Source: TMED109 sp015660425 (GTDB lineage: Bacteria > Pseudomonadota > Alphaproteobacteria > TMED109). Taken from it: a stretch of 64,000 nucleotides of DNA. The notes beneath the pieces are model-generated. The model was not told the origin of the DNA. It did not search any database and saw only the letters and a list, made by a program, of their open reading frames with translations. The stretch covers positions 62,001 to 126,000 of the forward strand of contig JAPYTH010000001.1 in assembly GCA_029936295.1 (NCBI GenBank), in the 5' to 3' direction. Numbering within the stretch: position 1 is the stretch's first letter; each line of letters opens with the position of its first letter. This document shows, piece by piece, positions 9,599 to 19,053 of this stretch. Position numbers and translations under genes: made by a program.

Positions 9599-9680
9599 TT
9601 TTATTCCTAACAAATATATTTACTTCATATTTTATATAATTTTGATTATAAATCTATTAATAAAAAAAGGATTTAATTAT

Positions 9681-10676
9681 ATGACAATACCAAAAGAAAT
9701 GAATTGTATAGAAATCACTAAACCAGGAGGACCAGAAAACCTTGTATTAGTAAAAAGACAAACGCCAAAACTTTCTTTAGGAGAAGTGCTTATAAAGGTT
9801 AGCGCAGCTGGCGTAAACCGTCCAGATATAATGCAAAGACAAGGTCTTTATCCTCCTCCTCCAGGAGCAAGCGATATTCCAGGATTAGAAATTGCAGGTG
9901 AAATAGTAGAAATTAATGCTGATAATACCAGATTTAATATAGGTGATAAAGTGTGCGCATTAGTATCAGGAGGAGGATATTCGTCCTATTGTAATGCTCC
10001 TATACAACAAACGCTTCCAATACCTAAAGGGCTATCATTTGTTCAGGCTGCAGCTATCCCAGAAACTTTTTTTACTGTATGGACAAATGTTTTTGATAGA
10101 GGAAACTTATCTAATAAAGACACCATTTTAATACATGGAGGCGCAAGTGGTATTGGTACCACTGCTATACAATTAGCTAAATCCTTTGGCGCTAAAGTTT
10201 ATACTACAGTAGGCTCAGATGAAAAATGTATAAAAACAAAGGAATTAGGTGCAGAGCTATCAATTAATTATAAAAAGGAAGATTTTTTTGAAAAAATTAA
10301 TAAATATACCAATAAAAAAGGTGTAAATATAATTTTAGACATGATAGGTGCAGAATACTTTGAAAAAAATTTAAATTTACTTTCAGTAAATGGAAAATTA
10401 ATAATAATTGCCTTCCAAGGAGGTTTTGAAAAAAAATTAAATTTAATGCCTATTCTAAGAAAAAGGTTGATTGTAACTGGTTCAACTTTAAGACCACGTT
10501 CATCAGATGAAAAAGGGCTAATTGCTGAAAGTCTTTATAAAAATGTATGGCCATTAATAGAAAAAAACTTAGTAATGCCTCAAATTTATGGGACTTACAA
10601 ATTAAAAGATGCTAATAAAGCACATACTTTGATGGAATCTAGCCAACATATAGGGAAAATAGTTCTAACTGTATAA
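9681..10676 (+). CDS. NAD(P)H:quinone oxidoreductase, zeta-crystallin/PIG3 type
   Basis: A zinc-free medium-chain dehydrogenase/reductase of 331 residues, predicted to reduce quinones with NADPH. Features are GEVLIKVSAAGVNRPDIMQRQG and LYPPPPGASDIPGLEIAGEI in the catalytic half, and the Rossmann motif HGGASGIGTTAIQLAKSFGAKV. No structural-zinc cysteine cluster is seen. An in-frame upstream ORF begins at 9537, but ATG 9681, preceded by AAAAGG, matches the family N-terminus. It is followed 39 bases later by trcR, an association also known from other alphaproteobacteria (recalled, not checked). Confidence 0.88.
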   Translation: MTIPKEMNCIEITKPGGPENLVLVKRQTPKLSLGEVLIKVSAAGVNRPDIMQRQGLYPPPPGASDIPGLEIAGEIVEINADNTRFNIGDKVCALVSGGGYSSYCNAPIQQTLPIPKGLSFVQAAAIPETFFTVWTNVFDRGNLSNKDTILIHGGASGIGTTAIQLAKSFGAKVYTTVGSDEKCIKTKELGAELSINYKKEDFFEKINKYTNKKGVNIILDMIGAEYFEKNLNLLSVNGKLIIIAFQGGFEKKLNLMPILRKRLIVTGSTLRPRSSDEKGLIAESLYKNVWPLIEKNLVMPQIYGTYKLKDANKAHTLMESSQHIGKIVLTV

Positions 10677-10715
10677 ATTATAAAGTAATATTAATATCAA
10701 ATAAGGAGATAAATT

Positions 10716-11408
10716 ATGACGCTGCCTTTAATGCCACAAGCAACTGCAGTATGGCTTATAGAAAACACTGCACTTTCGTTTCAACAAGTAGGAGACTTTT
10801 GTGGACTTCATGTATTAGAAGTACAAGGAATAGCAGATGAAGAAGCTGCCTATGGTATAAAAGCTAAGAATCCTATAACTAGTGGAGAACTTACTCCGGA
10901 GAATATAAAAGAATGTGAAGAAAATAGTAATAAAGCTCTAGTACTTGCTAAATCAAATATTTTTATGTCATCAAAAAAGAAAAAAGCCCCGCGTTATACC
11001 CCTTTATCTAGAAGACAAGATAGACCAAATGCCATATCTTGGATTTTAAAATTTCACCCTGAAATGTCTGATGGTCAAATTTCTAAATTAATTGGTACTA
11101 CCAAATTTACTATCACTCAAATTAGAGACAGAACCCACTGGAATATTTCAAATGTAGCTCCTAAAGATCCAGTAATGTTAGGTTTATGCAAACAAAATGA
11201 ACTTGCTGCTACTATTACTAAAGCAAGAAGATCCTCAAGATGGAAAGCTATGCAAGAAAATATGGATGATAACAAAGATATAACTAATTCTGGCTTACAA
11301 TATGGCTTAATAAAAAAAGAAGATCACATTGAGAAAGATATAACTATAATAGATAATGATGACGTAAGTAACTTATTTCAAAAAATAGCTTCTCCTGAAG
11401 AAAGTTAA
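10716..11408 (+). CDS. trcR: Cell-cycle transcriptional regulator TrcR (DUF1013)
   Basis: The 230-residue protein matches DUF1013/TrcR throughout: LPLMPQATAVWLIENTALSF at the start, FCGLHVLEVQGIADEE, then APRYTPLSRRQDRPNAISW, and a second HTH-like block DGQISKLIGTTKFTITQIRDRTHWN. The family is restricted to alphaproteobacteria and linked to cell-cycle transcription. Two helix-turn-helix-like stretches (about 15-45 and 115-140) suggest DNA or RNA-polymerase contact (inference). The C-terminal 50 residues are variable and acidic. GGAG precedes the ATG. Confidence 0.88.
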   Translation: MTLPLMPQATAVWLIENTALSFQQVGDFCGLHVLEVQGIADEEAAYGIKAKNPITSGELTPENIKECEENSNKALVLAKSNIFMSSKKKKAPRYTPLSRRQDRPNAISWILKFHPEMSDGQISKLIGTTKFTITQIRDRTHWNISNVAPKDPVMLGLCKQNELAATITKARRSSRWKAMQENMDDNKDITNSGLQYGLIKKEDHIEKDITIIDNDDVSNLFQKIASPEES

Positions 11409-11428
11409 AACGGATATAGATAACTTAA

Positions 11429-12886
11429 ATGATGAACCATTCTAAGCTTATAAATATTATAAATAAAATTCAGAATAAAAAAGTCTTAGTTATTGGTGAT
11501 ATTATGTTGGATACATATATATATGGTGCTGTAGAAAGAGTTTCACCTGAAGCTTCAATCCCAATTATAAATATAAATAAAACAAAATCTGTGGCCGGTG
11601 GAGCTGGAAATGTTTTAAATAATTTAAATTCCATGAATATTAAAACTTCATTCATATCTATAATAGGAAATGATGTAGCTGGGAAATGTCTAAAAAAATA
11701 TATTGAAAACCTTAAAAACATAGAATATGCATTACTAATAGATAAAAATAGAAAAACTACAATTAAAACTAGATATATGGCTAATGGGCAGCAACTATTT
11801 AGAGCAGATGATGAAGCTCCATGTATTTTAGATAAAACTTTAAAAGAAAAAATATTTCAATATTTTAAACTTTTTATTAAACAAACAGATGTAATTATTT
11901 TATCCGATTATGGTAAAGGCTTATTTTTAGATAATATTTTTTGCCAGAGAATTATTAAATTTGCATCAAAGAAAAATAAAAAAATAATTGTTGATCCAAA
12001 AGGCAACAATTTTGAAAAATATCAAGGATCGTTTTTTATTACCCCAAACTCAAAAGAAGCATTTAAAGCCACAAAAATAAACCCAAGTAATAATAGTTTA
12101 GCAGAAAAATGTGGGGAAATTATTATTAATAATGGATGGTCTAAGAATGTCTTATTAACAAGAGGTTCAAACGGACTATCTATAATAAATAAAAATAAAA
12201 GTAATCATCTTAAGTCTAATACGGAAGAAGTTTTTGATGTTACGGGAGCAGGAGATACAGTAATTGCATTATTTTCTGCCGCAATTGCAGCAGACTATAA
12301 TTACATAGATTCTGCCCATTTTGCTAATCTTGGAGCTAATTTAGTAGTAAAAAAATCAGGAACAGCTTCTTTAACTAGTAAAGAATTTGTAAAATCATTT
12401 GCTTCAAAAAACCTACTTAAAATATCACATATTGATAATATTCAAGATACAATAGATAAATGGAAAATTGATAACCTAAAAATAGGATTTACAAATGGCT
12501 GCTTTGATCTAATTCACTCTGGCCACATAGATATGTTTATAAAAGCGTCAGAATCATGCGACCGCTTAATAGTTGCAATAAATTCTGACCAATCGATTAA
12601 AAGATTAAAAGGAAATCAAAGACCAATTTTAGATCTTGAAGCAAGACAAAAACTAATAGCCTCATTAGAAATGGTTGATGCTGTCATTAGTTTTGAAGAA
12701 GACACCCCATTACAATTAATAAAACACATTAATCCAGATATTTTATACAAAGGTGCAGACTATAAAATAGATGAAATTGTTGGTGCAGACTATATTAAGA
12801 AAAAAGGTGGGAAAACTATCAGAATAAAATTAACTAAGAATCAAAGTACTAGTAAATTAATATCTATGCTAAATGGAAATACTTAA
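11429..12886 (+). CDS. hldE: Bifunctional heptose 7-phosphate kinase / heptose 1-phosphate adenylyltransferase
   Basis: This enzyme makes ADP-heptose for the LPS inner core. The first ~320 residues form a PfkB-type kinase, with GDIMLDTYIYG, the sugar-binding GGAGNVLNNL and the catalytic DVTGAGDTV. The last ~140 residues form a nucleotidyltransferase with FTNGCFDLIHSGH and RPILDLEARQKLIASLE. The two-domain length of 485 is normal. Initiation could be ATG 11429 or the next codon, also ATG. Its presence with lptFGD elsewhere in the window implies a heptose-containing LPS. Confidence 0.95.
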   Translation: MMNHSKLINIINKIQNKKVLVIGDIMLDTYIYGAVERVSPEASIPIININKTKSVAGGAGNVLNNLNSMNIKTSFISIIGNDVAGKCLKKYIENLKNIEYALLIDKNRKTTIKTRYMANGQQLFRADDEAPCILDKTLKEKIFQYFKLFIKQTDVIILSDYGKGLFLDNIFCQRIIKFASKKNKKIIVDPKGNNFEKYQGSFFITPNSKEAFKATKINPSNNSLAEKCGEIIINNGWSKNVLLTRGSNGLSIINKNKSNHLKSNTEEVFDVTGAGDTVIALFSAAIAADYNYIDSAHFANLGANLVVKKSGTASLTSKEFVKSFASKNLLKISHIDNIQDTIDKWKIDNLKIGFTNGCFDLIHSGHIDMFIKASESCDRLIVAINSDQSIKRLKGNQRPILDLEARQKLIASLEMVDAVISFEEDTPLQLIKHINPDILYKGADYKIDEIVGADYIKKKGGKTIRIKLTKNQSTSKLISMLNGNT

Positions 12887-12923
12887 ATTCTATTTAATAG
12901 AAAGTTAGAAATTTATAATAATA

Positions 12924-13907
12924 ATGGATAAAGCGCCAGGTCTTAAAATTATTATTCTTATATTTATTATATTCATAATATCTATAAGTATATATTTTCT
13001 ATGGTATTCTAAAATAGAAAAATTAACTACTCAACAATTGAACTCTATACAAAATACATTACTTCAAAAAAATATAGAATTAACTTGGGAAAAAATTTAT
13101 AAATCTGGTTTTCCATACAGAGTAGAAAAAAAAATAAATAATATTAATATAAAATTTCAAAATACAAATATTACAACAAAAAATTTAAAAATTATATATC
13201 AACCATGGGATATAAAACATATTATATTTCAGATTCCAAATGAGATAAAAATACTCAATAATAATAATATTACTATTGCTAATTCTAATATACTAGCTTC
13301 TTTAATTATAGATAAATTTTTTAAAAAAAGAATATCTATAACATCTAACAATATTACTTTTCTATTAAACAAAAAAGTTTATGATTTTGGCAAATCAGAA
13401 ATATATTTTAAAACTGATAATACAGCTAATCTAAAATATGCTATTTTAATAGATAAATTATCCTGGCCTCCAGTATTTATCAACAATAATACAATAAATA
13501 AATTATCTATTAATGGTGAAATTATAAAATATAAGAACATAGATATTAATAATTATTATAAATGGTTTTCTAACGAAGGCGGCATCAGAATTGAAACTTT
13601 TAAAATAAATATTGATGAAGCAGAGATAACTGGTAATGCATTTATAAGCTTAGATAAAAATTTAGATATTCAAAGCTCCGCATCACTAAACTCTAATAAG
13701 CTTAATAATATTTTTATTCTCTTAGAAAAAAATAATGTAATTTCTACAAATATACTAAAGACAGCGGATTTGATAATAAAAGCTATAGAAATGTCATCTA
13801 AAGCATTAAATAAAAAAGCGAATTATTCTATTAGTATTCAAAATGGCTATTTAAACCTTATGGGTATAAAATTATTAACAGTTCCTAATTTAAAAAATTA
13901 TTTTTAA
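12924..13907 (+). CDS. DUF2125-like membrane-anchored protein
   Basis: A 327-residue protein with one N-terminal membrane segment (residues 8-28, Ile-rich) and an exported remainder. After the anchor it carries the DUF2125-type block LTWEKIYKSGFPYRVEKKINNINI (about 51-73). The rest is a beta-rich, Asn/Ile/Lys-rich region without recognised catalytic residues. In related genomes DUF2125 genes sit next to tyrC, as here, with stops one base apart in convergent orientation. Function is unknown; an envelope role is inferred from topology. The assignment rests on the SGFPYR block and context. Confidence 0.65.
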   Translation: MDKAPGLKIIILIFIIFIISISIYFLWYSKIEKLTTQQLNSIQNTLLQKNIELTWEKIYKSGFPYRVEKKINNINIKFQNTNITTKNLKIIYQPWDIKHIIFQIPNEIKILNNNNITIANSNILASLIIDKFFKKRISITSNNITFLLNKKVYDFGKSEIYFKTDNTANLKYAILIDKLSWPPVFINNNTINKLSINGEIIKYKNIDINNYYKWFSNEGGIRIETFKINIDEAEITGNAFISLDKNLDIQSSASLNSNKLNNIFILLEKNNVISTNILKTADLIIKAIEMSSKALNKKANYSISIQNGYLNLMGIKLLTVPNLKNYF

Positions 13908-13908
13908 A

Positions 13909-14796
13909 TTAATCCTGTTTTTCTGAAATAATTCCTTTACGAATATCTCTAGTCTTTGAAAATAATTTCTCTAAAGCATCCCCATCCTTCCATCTTATAC
14001 TTTTCTGTAAGGCAGTTAAATCTTCAATAAACCTACCTAACATTTCTAAAACTGCATCACTATTATTTAAAAATACATCTCTCCACATAATTGGATCAGA
14101 AGCTGCAATTCTTGTGAAATCTCTAAAACCTCCTGCAGAATATTTTATAACTTCTGTTTTTAATTGATCTTCTAGTTCAGTAACTGTGCCAACTATAGAA
14201 TAAGCCACTAAATGAGGAATATGTGAAGTTATAGCAAGAACCCTATCATGATATTCAGCATCCATAATTGCAACCTTCATACCTGCTTTATTCCATATAG
14301 ATTTTACTGTTTCCATAGCTATTTTAGACGTGTTTTCAGTTGGGGTTAATATGCACCACCTTCCTTTAAAAAGATCTTCAAACCCTGCATCAGGACCAGA
14401 ATTTTCCGTACCCGCAATAGGATGGCCAGGAATAAAATGTACATCACTAGGTAGCTCTGGCATAATAGAATCTATAATACCTTTTTTTGTAGACCCAACA
14501 TCCGTAATAATTGCTCCACTTTTTAAAGCAGCAGAAAACTCTTTTACAAGACTTTTCATCGCTCCTACGGGCACACCTAATATAATTAAATCTGAATTTT
14601 CTACAGACTGTCTAATATCATCATAAATATGATCAACTATATTTAACCCTTCAATTTTCAAACGTGTTTCTTTTCTTCTGGAATATGCGCATATTTCTTT
14701 TGCAAGTGTTTTAGATTTAAATACTCTAGCTAAAGAAGAATTAATCAAACCAAAACCAATAAATGTTACTCTTTTAACAATAAAAATTTTATCCAT
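13909..14796 (-). CDS. tyrC: Prephenate/arogenate dehydrogenase
   Basis: This NAD(P)-dependent enzyme of tyrosine synthesis has 295 residues. The Rossmann motif FIGFGLINSSLARVFKSK is at the N-terminus, the nucleotide-contact segment DVGSTKKGI is in the middle, and the signature GHPIAGTENSGPDAGFEDLF carries the catalytic His. The helical dimerisation domain follows (ITSHIPHLVAYSIVG). There is no ACT or chorismate-mutase domain, so it is monofunctional. Its start overlaps the chorismate mutase end by eight bases, indicating coupling. A hisC-type aminotransferase, often between these two genes, is missing here. Confidence 0.93.
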   Translation of the reverse strand: MDKIFIVKRVTFIGFGLINSSLARVFKSKTLAKEICAYSRRKETRLKIEGLNIVDHIYDDIRQSVENSDLIILGVPVGAMKSLVKEFSAALKSGAIITDVGSTKKGIIDSIMPELPSDVHFIPGHPIAGTENSGPDAGFEDLFKGRWCILTPTENTSKIAMETVKSIWNKAGMKVAIMDAEYHDRVLAITSHIPHLVAYSIVGTVTELEDQLKTEVIKYSAGGFRDFTRIAASDPIMWRDVFLNNSDAVLEMLGRFIEDLTALQKSIRWKDGDALEKLFSKTRDIRKGIISEKQD

Positions 14797-15655
14797 TTAA
14801 AACTCCTTCGTCAAAAATAGCAAAAACTCCCATAATTTTTGGAGGTGTATTAATATTAAATTGAGTATTTTTTATACTTTTTATTTTATCCTCTGCTTCT
14901 TCACAAGAGCTTACTTTAGTTGAAAAAATAATTATAGCTTTATTATTTCCTATAATTTTTACAGCAACAATAATATAATCGTTTAAAAATAATAATTTAG
15001 AATATGCTTTTACATTTTTTGATTCTATTTCTAAAATATATAAAACAATATTATAATTAAAATACTCTATATTCTGCTTACCTAAAATTAATGTTTGAGG
15101 GATTCCATGATCACTCTCTGAAATACTTCCAATTACATTTATCCCCTCAAAATTAGAAAATTTAACCCACCAATCATTGTCTTTATTTGGAAATGGTAAA
15201 ACTGTAATTTGTGACTTATTTTCATTTACACTTTTTAAAGCATCTAAAGCTGTTTTTGTTTTTGTTTTTTTTATACCTAATCCAAAATGCTTATTAACTA
15301 TTCTATCTATATCACCACAGTAACTAAGAGTTAACCCACCTTGCATTTCAATATATGCAGATATCAAGTTTCTCCATATGTTTATTAATGCCTTTTCACC
15401 TAAATTCCCTCTATGTCTTTTAAGAAGCCTAACTAATATTTCATGTTCTCTTGCAGGTCTATAAATTACTAAGCTCTGCTTATTTTCCTTCTTCTTTTCT
15501 CCAACTACTTGTTCAACTATTTCTGCCCTCTCCATTATTAAATCATGTATTTTATTATCTATTTTATCTATTTTTTTTCTTATATTATGGAGTGTATCAA
15601 TAGATCCAGAAACATTACTTGTTTTATATTTATTTATAGACTTTTTAAAAGACAT
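14789..15655 (-). CDS. Chorismate mutase (AroQ type) with a C-terminal domain of uncertain function
   Basis: Residues 20-110 form an AroQ-type chorismate mutase: LHNIRKKIDKIDNKIHDLIMERAEIVEQV, the active-site lysine in VGEKKKEN, and YRPAREHEILVRLLKRH. It converts chorismate to prephenate, feeding the adjacent tyrC. The remaining ~170 residues loosely resemble a prephenate dehydratase fold (TLSYCGDIDRIVNKHFG), but no dehydratase TRF-type catalytic motif is visible. That half is likely non-catalytic or regulatory. Similar two-part proteins of ~290 residues occur in Rhodospirillales beside metX. The start has no strong ribosome site. Confidence 0.82.
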   Translation of the reverse strand: MSFKKSINKYKTSNVSGSIDTLHNIRKKIDKIDNKIHDLIMERAEIVEQVVGEKKKENKQSLVIYRPAREHEILVRLLKRHRGNLGEKALINIWRNLISAYIEMQGGLTLSYCGDIDRIVNKHFGLGIKKTKTKTALDALKSVNENKSQITVLPFPNKDNDWWVKFSNFEGINVIGSISESDHGIPQTLILGKQNIEYFNYNIVLYILEIESKNVKAYSKLLFLNDYIIVAVKIIGNNKAIIIFSTKVSSCEEAEDKIKSIKNTQFNINTPPKIMGVFAIFDEGVLNG

Positions 15656-15826
15656 AAGTTTATTCCAAATTAATTTAATAATATTAATAAATTATATATA
15701 TATTATTAATATGAAAAAAACCATTGGCATGACATAATTGTAATTACTAAATATATATATATACCTTCAAATATATAAATAATAATATATTTAAAAAAAA
15801 TAATAACAAAAATAAAGAGAAAAAAA

Positions 15827-16957
15827 ATTAATAATTTAAATAATAAAAAAATAATCCAAAAAACTTTTGGTCCAATTAAGTTAAATCTTGAAGGTGGCCA
15901 AATATTAAGCCATACAACCATAGCGTATAATACTTGGGGGACATTAAATAAAAAAAAATCTAATGCTATACTCGTATGTCACGCGCTAACAGGTGACCAA
16001 TTTGTTACAGGAACTAATCCTATTACTAATCGAAATGGATGGTGGGAAAATATAGTGGGTGCAAATAAAATATTAGATACCAATAAATATTTTATAATAT
16101 GTTCTAATGTTCTAGGTGGATGCATGGGAACTACAGGGCCTTCGTCTATAAATGAACAAAAAAATGTTCAATATGCAATGAACTTTCCTGTTTTTACGAT
16201 CAAAGATATGGTAAATTTACAGCTTGCATTAATAGATAATTTAGAAATTGAACAATTATTTTCTGTTATTGGAGGATCTCTGGGTGGTATGCAAGTCTTA
16301 GAATGGGCTGCTAGTTATCCAGAAAGAATCTATTCTGCTATTCCCATCGCAACGTCCTATCGTCATTCAGCACAAAATATTGCTTTTAATGAGGTAGGCA
16401 GACAAGCAATTATGAATGACCCAAATTGGCAACTAGGCAATTACTATAATGAAAAACAAAAACCAAGACATGGTCTATCTGTTGCTAGAATGATTGCTCA
16501 TATAACTTATTTATCTGAAGGAGCCTTTCAAAAAAAATTTGGGAGAGATATGCAGAGTAAAGTTTTATCATGGGGCTTTGATGCAGACTTTCAAGTTGAG
16601 AGTTATTTAAGGCATCAAGGAACTTCATTTGTTGACCGTTTTGATGCTAACAGCTATCTATATATTACAAGAGCTATGGATTATTTCGACCTTACAGGTC
16701 CTTATAACGGAGAATTATCTTCTGCTTTTAAAAATACTAAATGTAAATTTCTTATAATATCTTTTACAAGTGATTGGCTTTTTCCTAGTTCAGAAAGTTT
16801 AACTATAGTAAAGGCATTAAATAAAACTGCAGCAGATATTAGTTTTATAGAGGTAAACTCAGATAAAGGTCATGATAGTTTTCTTTTAGAAGTAACAGAC
16901 TTCTATCAAATACTTACTGGTTTTATTTCTGGTGCAGCTAGAAAAAAGGGGCTATAA
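15827..16957 (+). CDS. metX: Homoserine O-acetyltransferase with an apparent ATT start
   Basis: It acetylates (or succinylates) homoserine in methionine synthesis. Alpha/beta-hydrolase features are VCHALTGDQF, GWWENIVGANK, SNVLGGCMGTTGPSS, the nucleophile elbow VIGGSLGGMQ, and the Asp and His in SDWLFP and DKGHDSFLL. The frame is open from 15779, after the stop at 15776. It contains no ATG, GTG or TTG before GTG 16055, which lies well inside the conserved domain. ATT at 15827, seven bases after AAAGAG, gives 376 residues, the usual length; nearby ATA codons are alternatives. Divergent from chorismate mutase and followed by metW. Confidence 0.9.
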   Translation: MNNLNNKKIIQKTFGPIKLNLEGGQILSHTTIAYNTWGTLNKKKSNAILVCHALTGDQFVTGTNPITNRNGWWENIVGANKILDTNKYFIICSNVLGGCMGTTGPSSINEQKNVQYAMNFPVFTIKDMVNLQLALIDNLEIEQLFSVIGGSLGGMQVLEWAASYPERIYSAIPIATSYRHSAQNIAFNEVGRQAIMNDPNWQLGNYYNEKQKPRHGLSVARMIAHITYLSEGAFQKKFGRDMQSKVLSWGFDADFQVESYLRHQGTSFVDRFDANSYLYITRAMDYFDLTGPYNGELSSAFKNTKCKFLIISFTSDWLFPSSESLTIVKALNKTAADISFIEVNSDKGHDSFLLEVTDFYQILTGFISGAARKKGL

Positions 16958-16967
16958 AATTAGTTTA

Positions 16968-17579
16968 ATGGTAAATAAATTAAATCAAGACTTAATCTCT
17001 TCTCTTATAGCTAATAATTCTAAGGTCTTGGATATTGGTTGTGGAAATGGTGATCTTCTGCTTCATTTAGAAAAAACAAAGAATATTAATGGGCAGGGTA
17101 TAGAAATAAGTCCAAAAGGAGTTCAAGAATCTGTTTCTAAAGGGTTATCTGTGATTCAAGGAGATGCAGATATTGATTTAATAAACTTTCCTAATAATGC
17201 TTTTGACATAGTAATTTTAAGTCATACCCTCCAAGCTACTCACAAACCTAAAGAAGTATTAACAGAAATGCTCAGAATAGGAAAAAAATGTATTATTTCT
17301 ATACCTAATTTTGGTTATTGGAAATATAGGTTTCAAATGCTATTTCTTGGCATTATGCCTATCACAAAAACATTATCTGAACCTTGGTATTCAACACCAA
17401 ATATTCATCTATGCACTATAAAAGACTTTATAAACTTGTGTGAAATATTAAATATATCTATAAATGGTACCTTTAGAAATACAACTTATAGTATAAAGAA
17501 AATTAATAAACCTAATAGGTATATAAATAATTTATTATCTATAGAAGGAATATTTGTATTATCAAATAACATAAAATGA
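16968..17579 (+). CDS. metW: MetW family methyltransferase-like protein
   Basis: MetW partners MetX in many proteobacteria and has a class I SAM-methyltransferase fold. The 203-residue protein shows the glycine loop VLDIGCGNGDLLLHL, GQGIEIS, IQGDADIDL, VILSHTLQATHKPKEVL and ISIPNFGYWKYR, all family-typical. I chose ATG 16968 because family members begin shortly before the SAM loop. A GTG at 16932 would overlap metX and add twelve residues, with no ribosome site. A GGGG stretch lies 16 bases before the ATG, a little far. The 3' end is 11 bases from the convergent amiC. Confidence 0.9.
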   Translation: MVNKLNQDLISSLIANNSKVLDIGCGNGDLLLHLEKTKNINGQGIEISPKGVQESVSKGLSVIQGDADIDLINFPNNAFDIVILSHTLQATHKPKEVLTEMLRIGKKCIISIPNFGYWKYRFQMLFLGIMPITKTLSEPWYSTPNIHLCTIKDFINLCEILNISINGTFRNTTYSIKKINKPNRYINNLLSIEGIFVLSNNIK

Positions 17580-17590
17580 ACTTAAAATAT

Positions 17591-18694
17591 TTATCTTTTA
17601 GGTTTAAAATATTTCTCAATAATCATCGCTATACTCTTCATTAAATTCTCCTGAAATTTAGAACGTGTTAATTTATTTAAGTCATCATTATTAGAGATAA
17701 AACCCATTTCAATTAATACAGAAGGAATATCAGGAGCCTTAAGTACTGCAAATCCTGCTTGTCTATGAGGACGGCGTAAAAGATTAAATCCATTTTTTTT
17801 TAATTCATTCACAAATAATTCTGCAAAATCTATGGAACTATTTTTAGTTTCACGCCTGCTAAGATCAATTAATATATCTGATACGGCTTTATCTAAATCT
17901 TCTAAATCCAAACCTCCAATTAAATCTGATTTATTTTCTCTATCTGCTAATGCTTGGGATAATTTATCAGATGCCTTTTCAGATAATGAATAAATACTTG
18001 TGCCATTAGTATTCTTATTTTTAGTTGAGTCAGCATGTATTGAAATGAAAAGATCTGCAGATTTACTTCTAGCAAATTTTACTCTATTTTTTAACCTTAT
18101 ATAACGGTCAGAACTTCTCGTTAAAAAAACTTTAAAAGATTTTTTTTCAAGCTTTTCCTTTAAAATTTTTGCTGCCATTAAAGTAAGATTTTTTTCTTTA
18201 ATTTTATTTCTAATTGCTCCTGGATCTGCTCCTCCATGCCCAGCATCAATCACAATTATTTTAGTATTTAAGTTAGTCTTAATAAAATTAATTAAATCAA
18301 TAGTTAAATCAATAATTAATATATTATTACCATTTTTCTTTAAAATAGCATTATTTTTACTATATTTAACAATAGGTACTTTAAGATCAAAAACTAACCT
18401 AGATACATTATCATTTTTAGAAGCCCTAATTCTTTTAATATAATTAAAATTAGAATTATTTTTAGAAAAATTATTAATATTTTTAATATCAATAACTAAT
18501 CTAGAAGGATTTTCTAAAATAAAAACGTTTGATGAAAAACTATTATTACTTGTAAGGACTAAACGGACTGTATTATTTGTTTCATAAACATGTATATCTA
18601 TATTTTCTGCATTTAAATAATTAGAAAAAATAAAGTATAATAAAAAAATAATGTTGAAGATTATCAATTTAATAACTTTTGAAATATTAATCAT
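17591..18694 (-). CDS. amiC: N-acetylmuramoyl-L-alanine amidase (AMIN plus Amidase_3)
   Basis: This zinc amidase cleaves stem peptides from glycan during cell separation. Residues 1-29 form a signal peptide ending around NAEN. The AMIN domain (about 30-130) is the septal targeting module, with VRLVLTSN and SRLVIDIKN. The catalytic domain has VIDAGHGGADPGA, the Glu/His region ADLFISIHADS, and VLIEMGFISN with the catalytic Glu. The 367-residue length is typical. Divergent from rne across a long AT-rich region. Confidence 0.93.
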   Translation of the reverse strand: MINISKVIKLIIFNIIFLLYFIFSNYLNAENIDIHVYETNNTVRLVLTSNNSFSSNVFILENPSRLVIDIKNINNFSKNNSNFNYIKRIRASKNDNVSRLVFDLKVPIVKYSKNNAILKKNGNNILIIDLTIDLINFIKTNLNTKIIVIDAGHGGADPGAIRNKIKEKNLTLMAAKILKEKLEKKSFKVFLTRSSDRYIRLKNRVKFARSKSADLFISIHADSTKNKNTNGTSIYSLSEKASDKLSQALADRENKSDLIGGLDLEDLDKAVSDILIDLSRRETKNSSIDFAELFVNELKKNGFNLLRRPHRQAGFAVLKAPDIPSVLIEMGFISNNDDLNKLTRSKFQENLMKSIAMIIEKYFKPKR

Positions 18695-19053
18695 CTAATT
18701 ACCTTAAATATAAATATTCATATTTATTTTAATAAGCTATTTTACAAAACATGCACATTGATATACACATATACTATAAACATAAAAAACGATGTAGAAA
18801 AAAATTATAAATTTAAAACAATTACAAATAAACTTTTAAAGAATTATCTTTTAGGACAGCATAATGATTTCACAAGAAGAATATAAACAGAAGCAGAATT
18901 ATCTTTCAGAAGTCAAAACAGATGAATCATATTATGCTATTTTTTTAAAAAAATTAAATCTGCAAACTTTTAAGAGCAGATTATTAATGGATGCTAATAG
19001 TAAATTTTATATATTAATAAATAAGTTTTTATTAGCTTGGAGTTATAGAATCA
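18695..19053 (+). other. Long amiC/rne intergenic region (rne leader)
   Basis: The 359 bases between amiC and rne form the longest stretch here without a confident gene. It is very AT-rich. I see no strong hairpin-plus-T terminator or recognised riboswitch. It contains a possible small ORF from 18864, listed separately. In other proteobacteria the rne 5' leader mediates autoregulation, so a long leader is plausible (inference). Confidence 0.5.

Noticed and set aside
15712..15738. Short ORF MKKTIGMT before metX as a leader peptide or true metX start
   Set aside because: It stops after eight codons, lies in another frame, and has no attenuator-like hairpins after it.
15656..15826. SAM riboswitch upstream of metX
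   Set aside because: I looked for the SAM-II-type core and pseudoknot pattern known before metX/metA in alphaproteobacteria and could not recognise it; the region is mostly A and T repeats.
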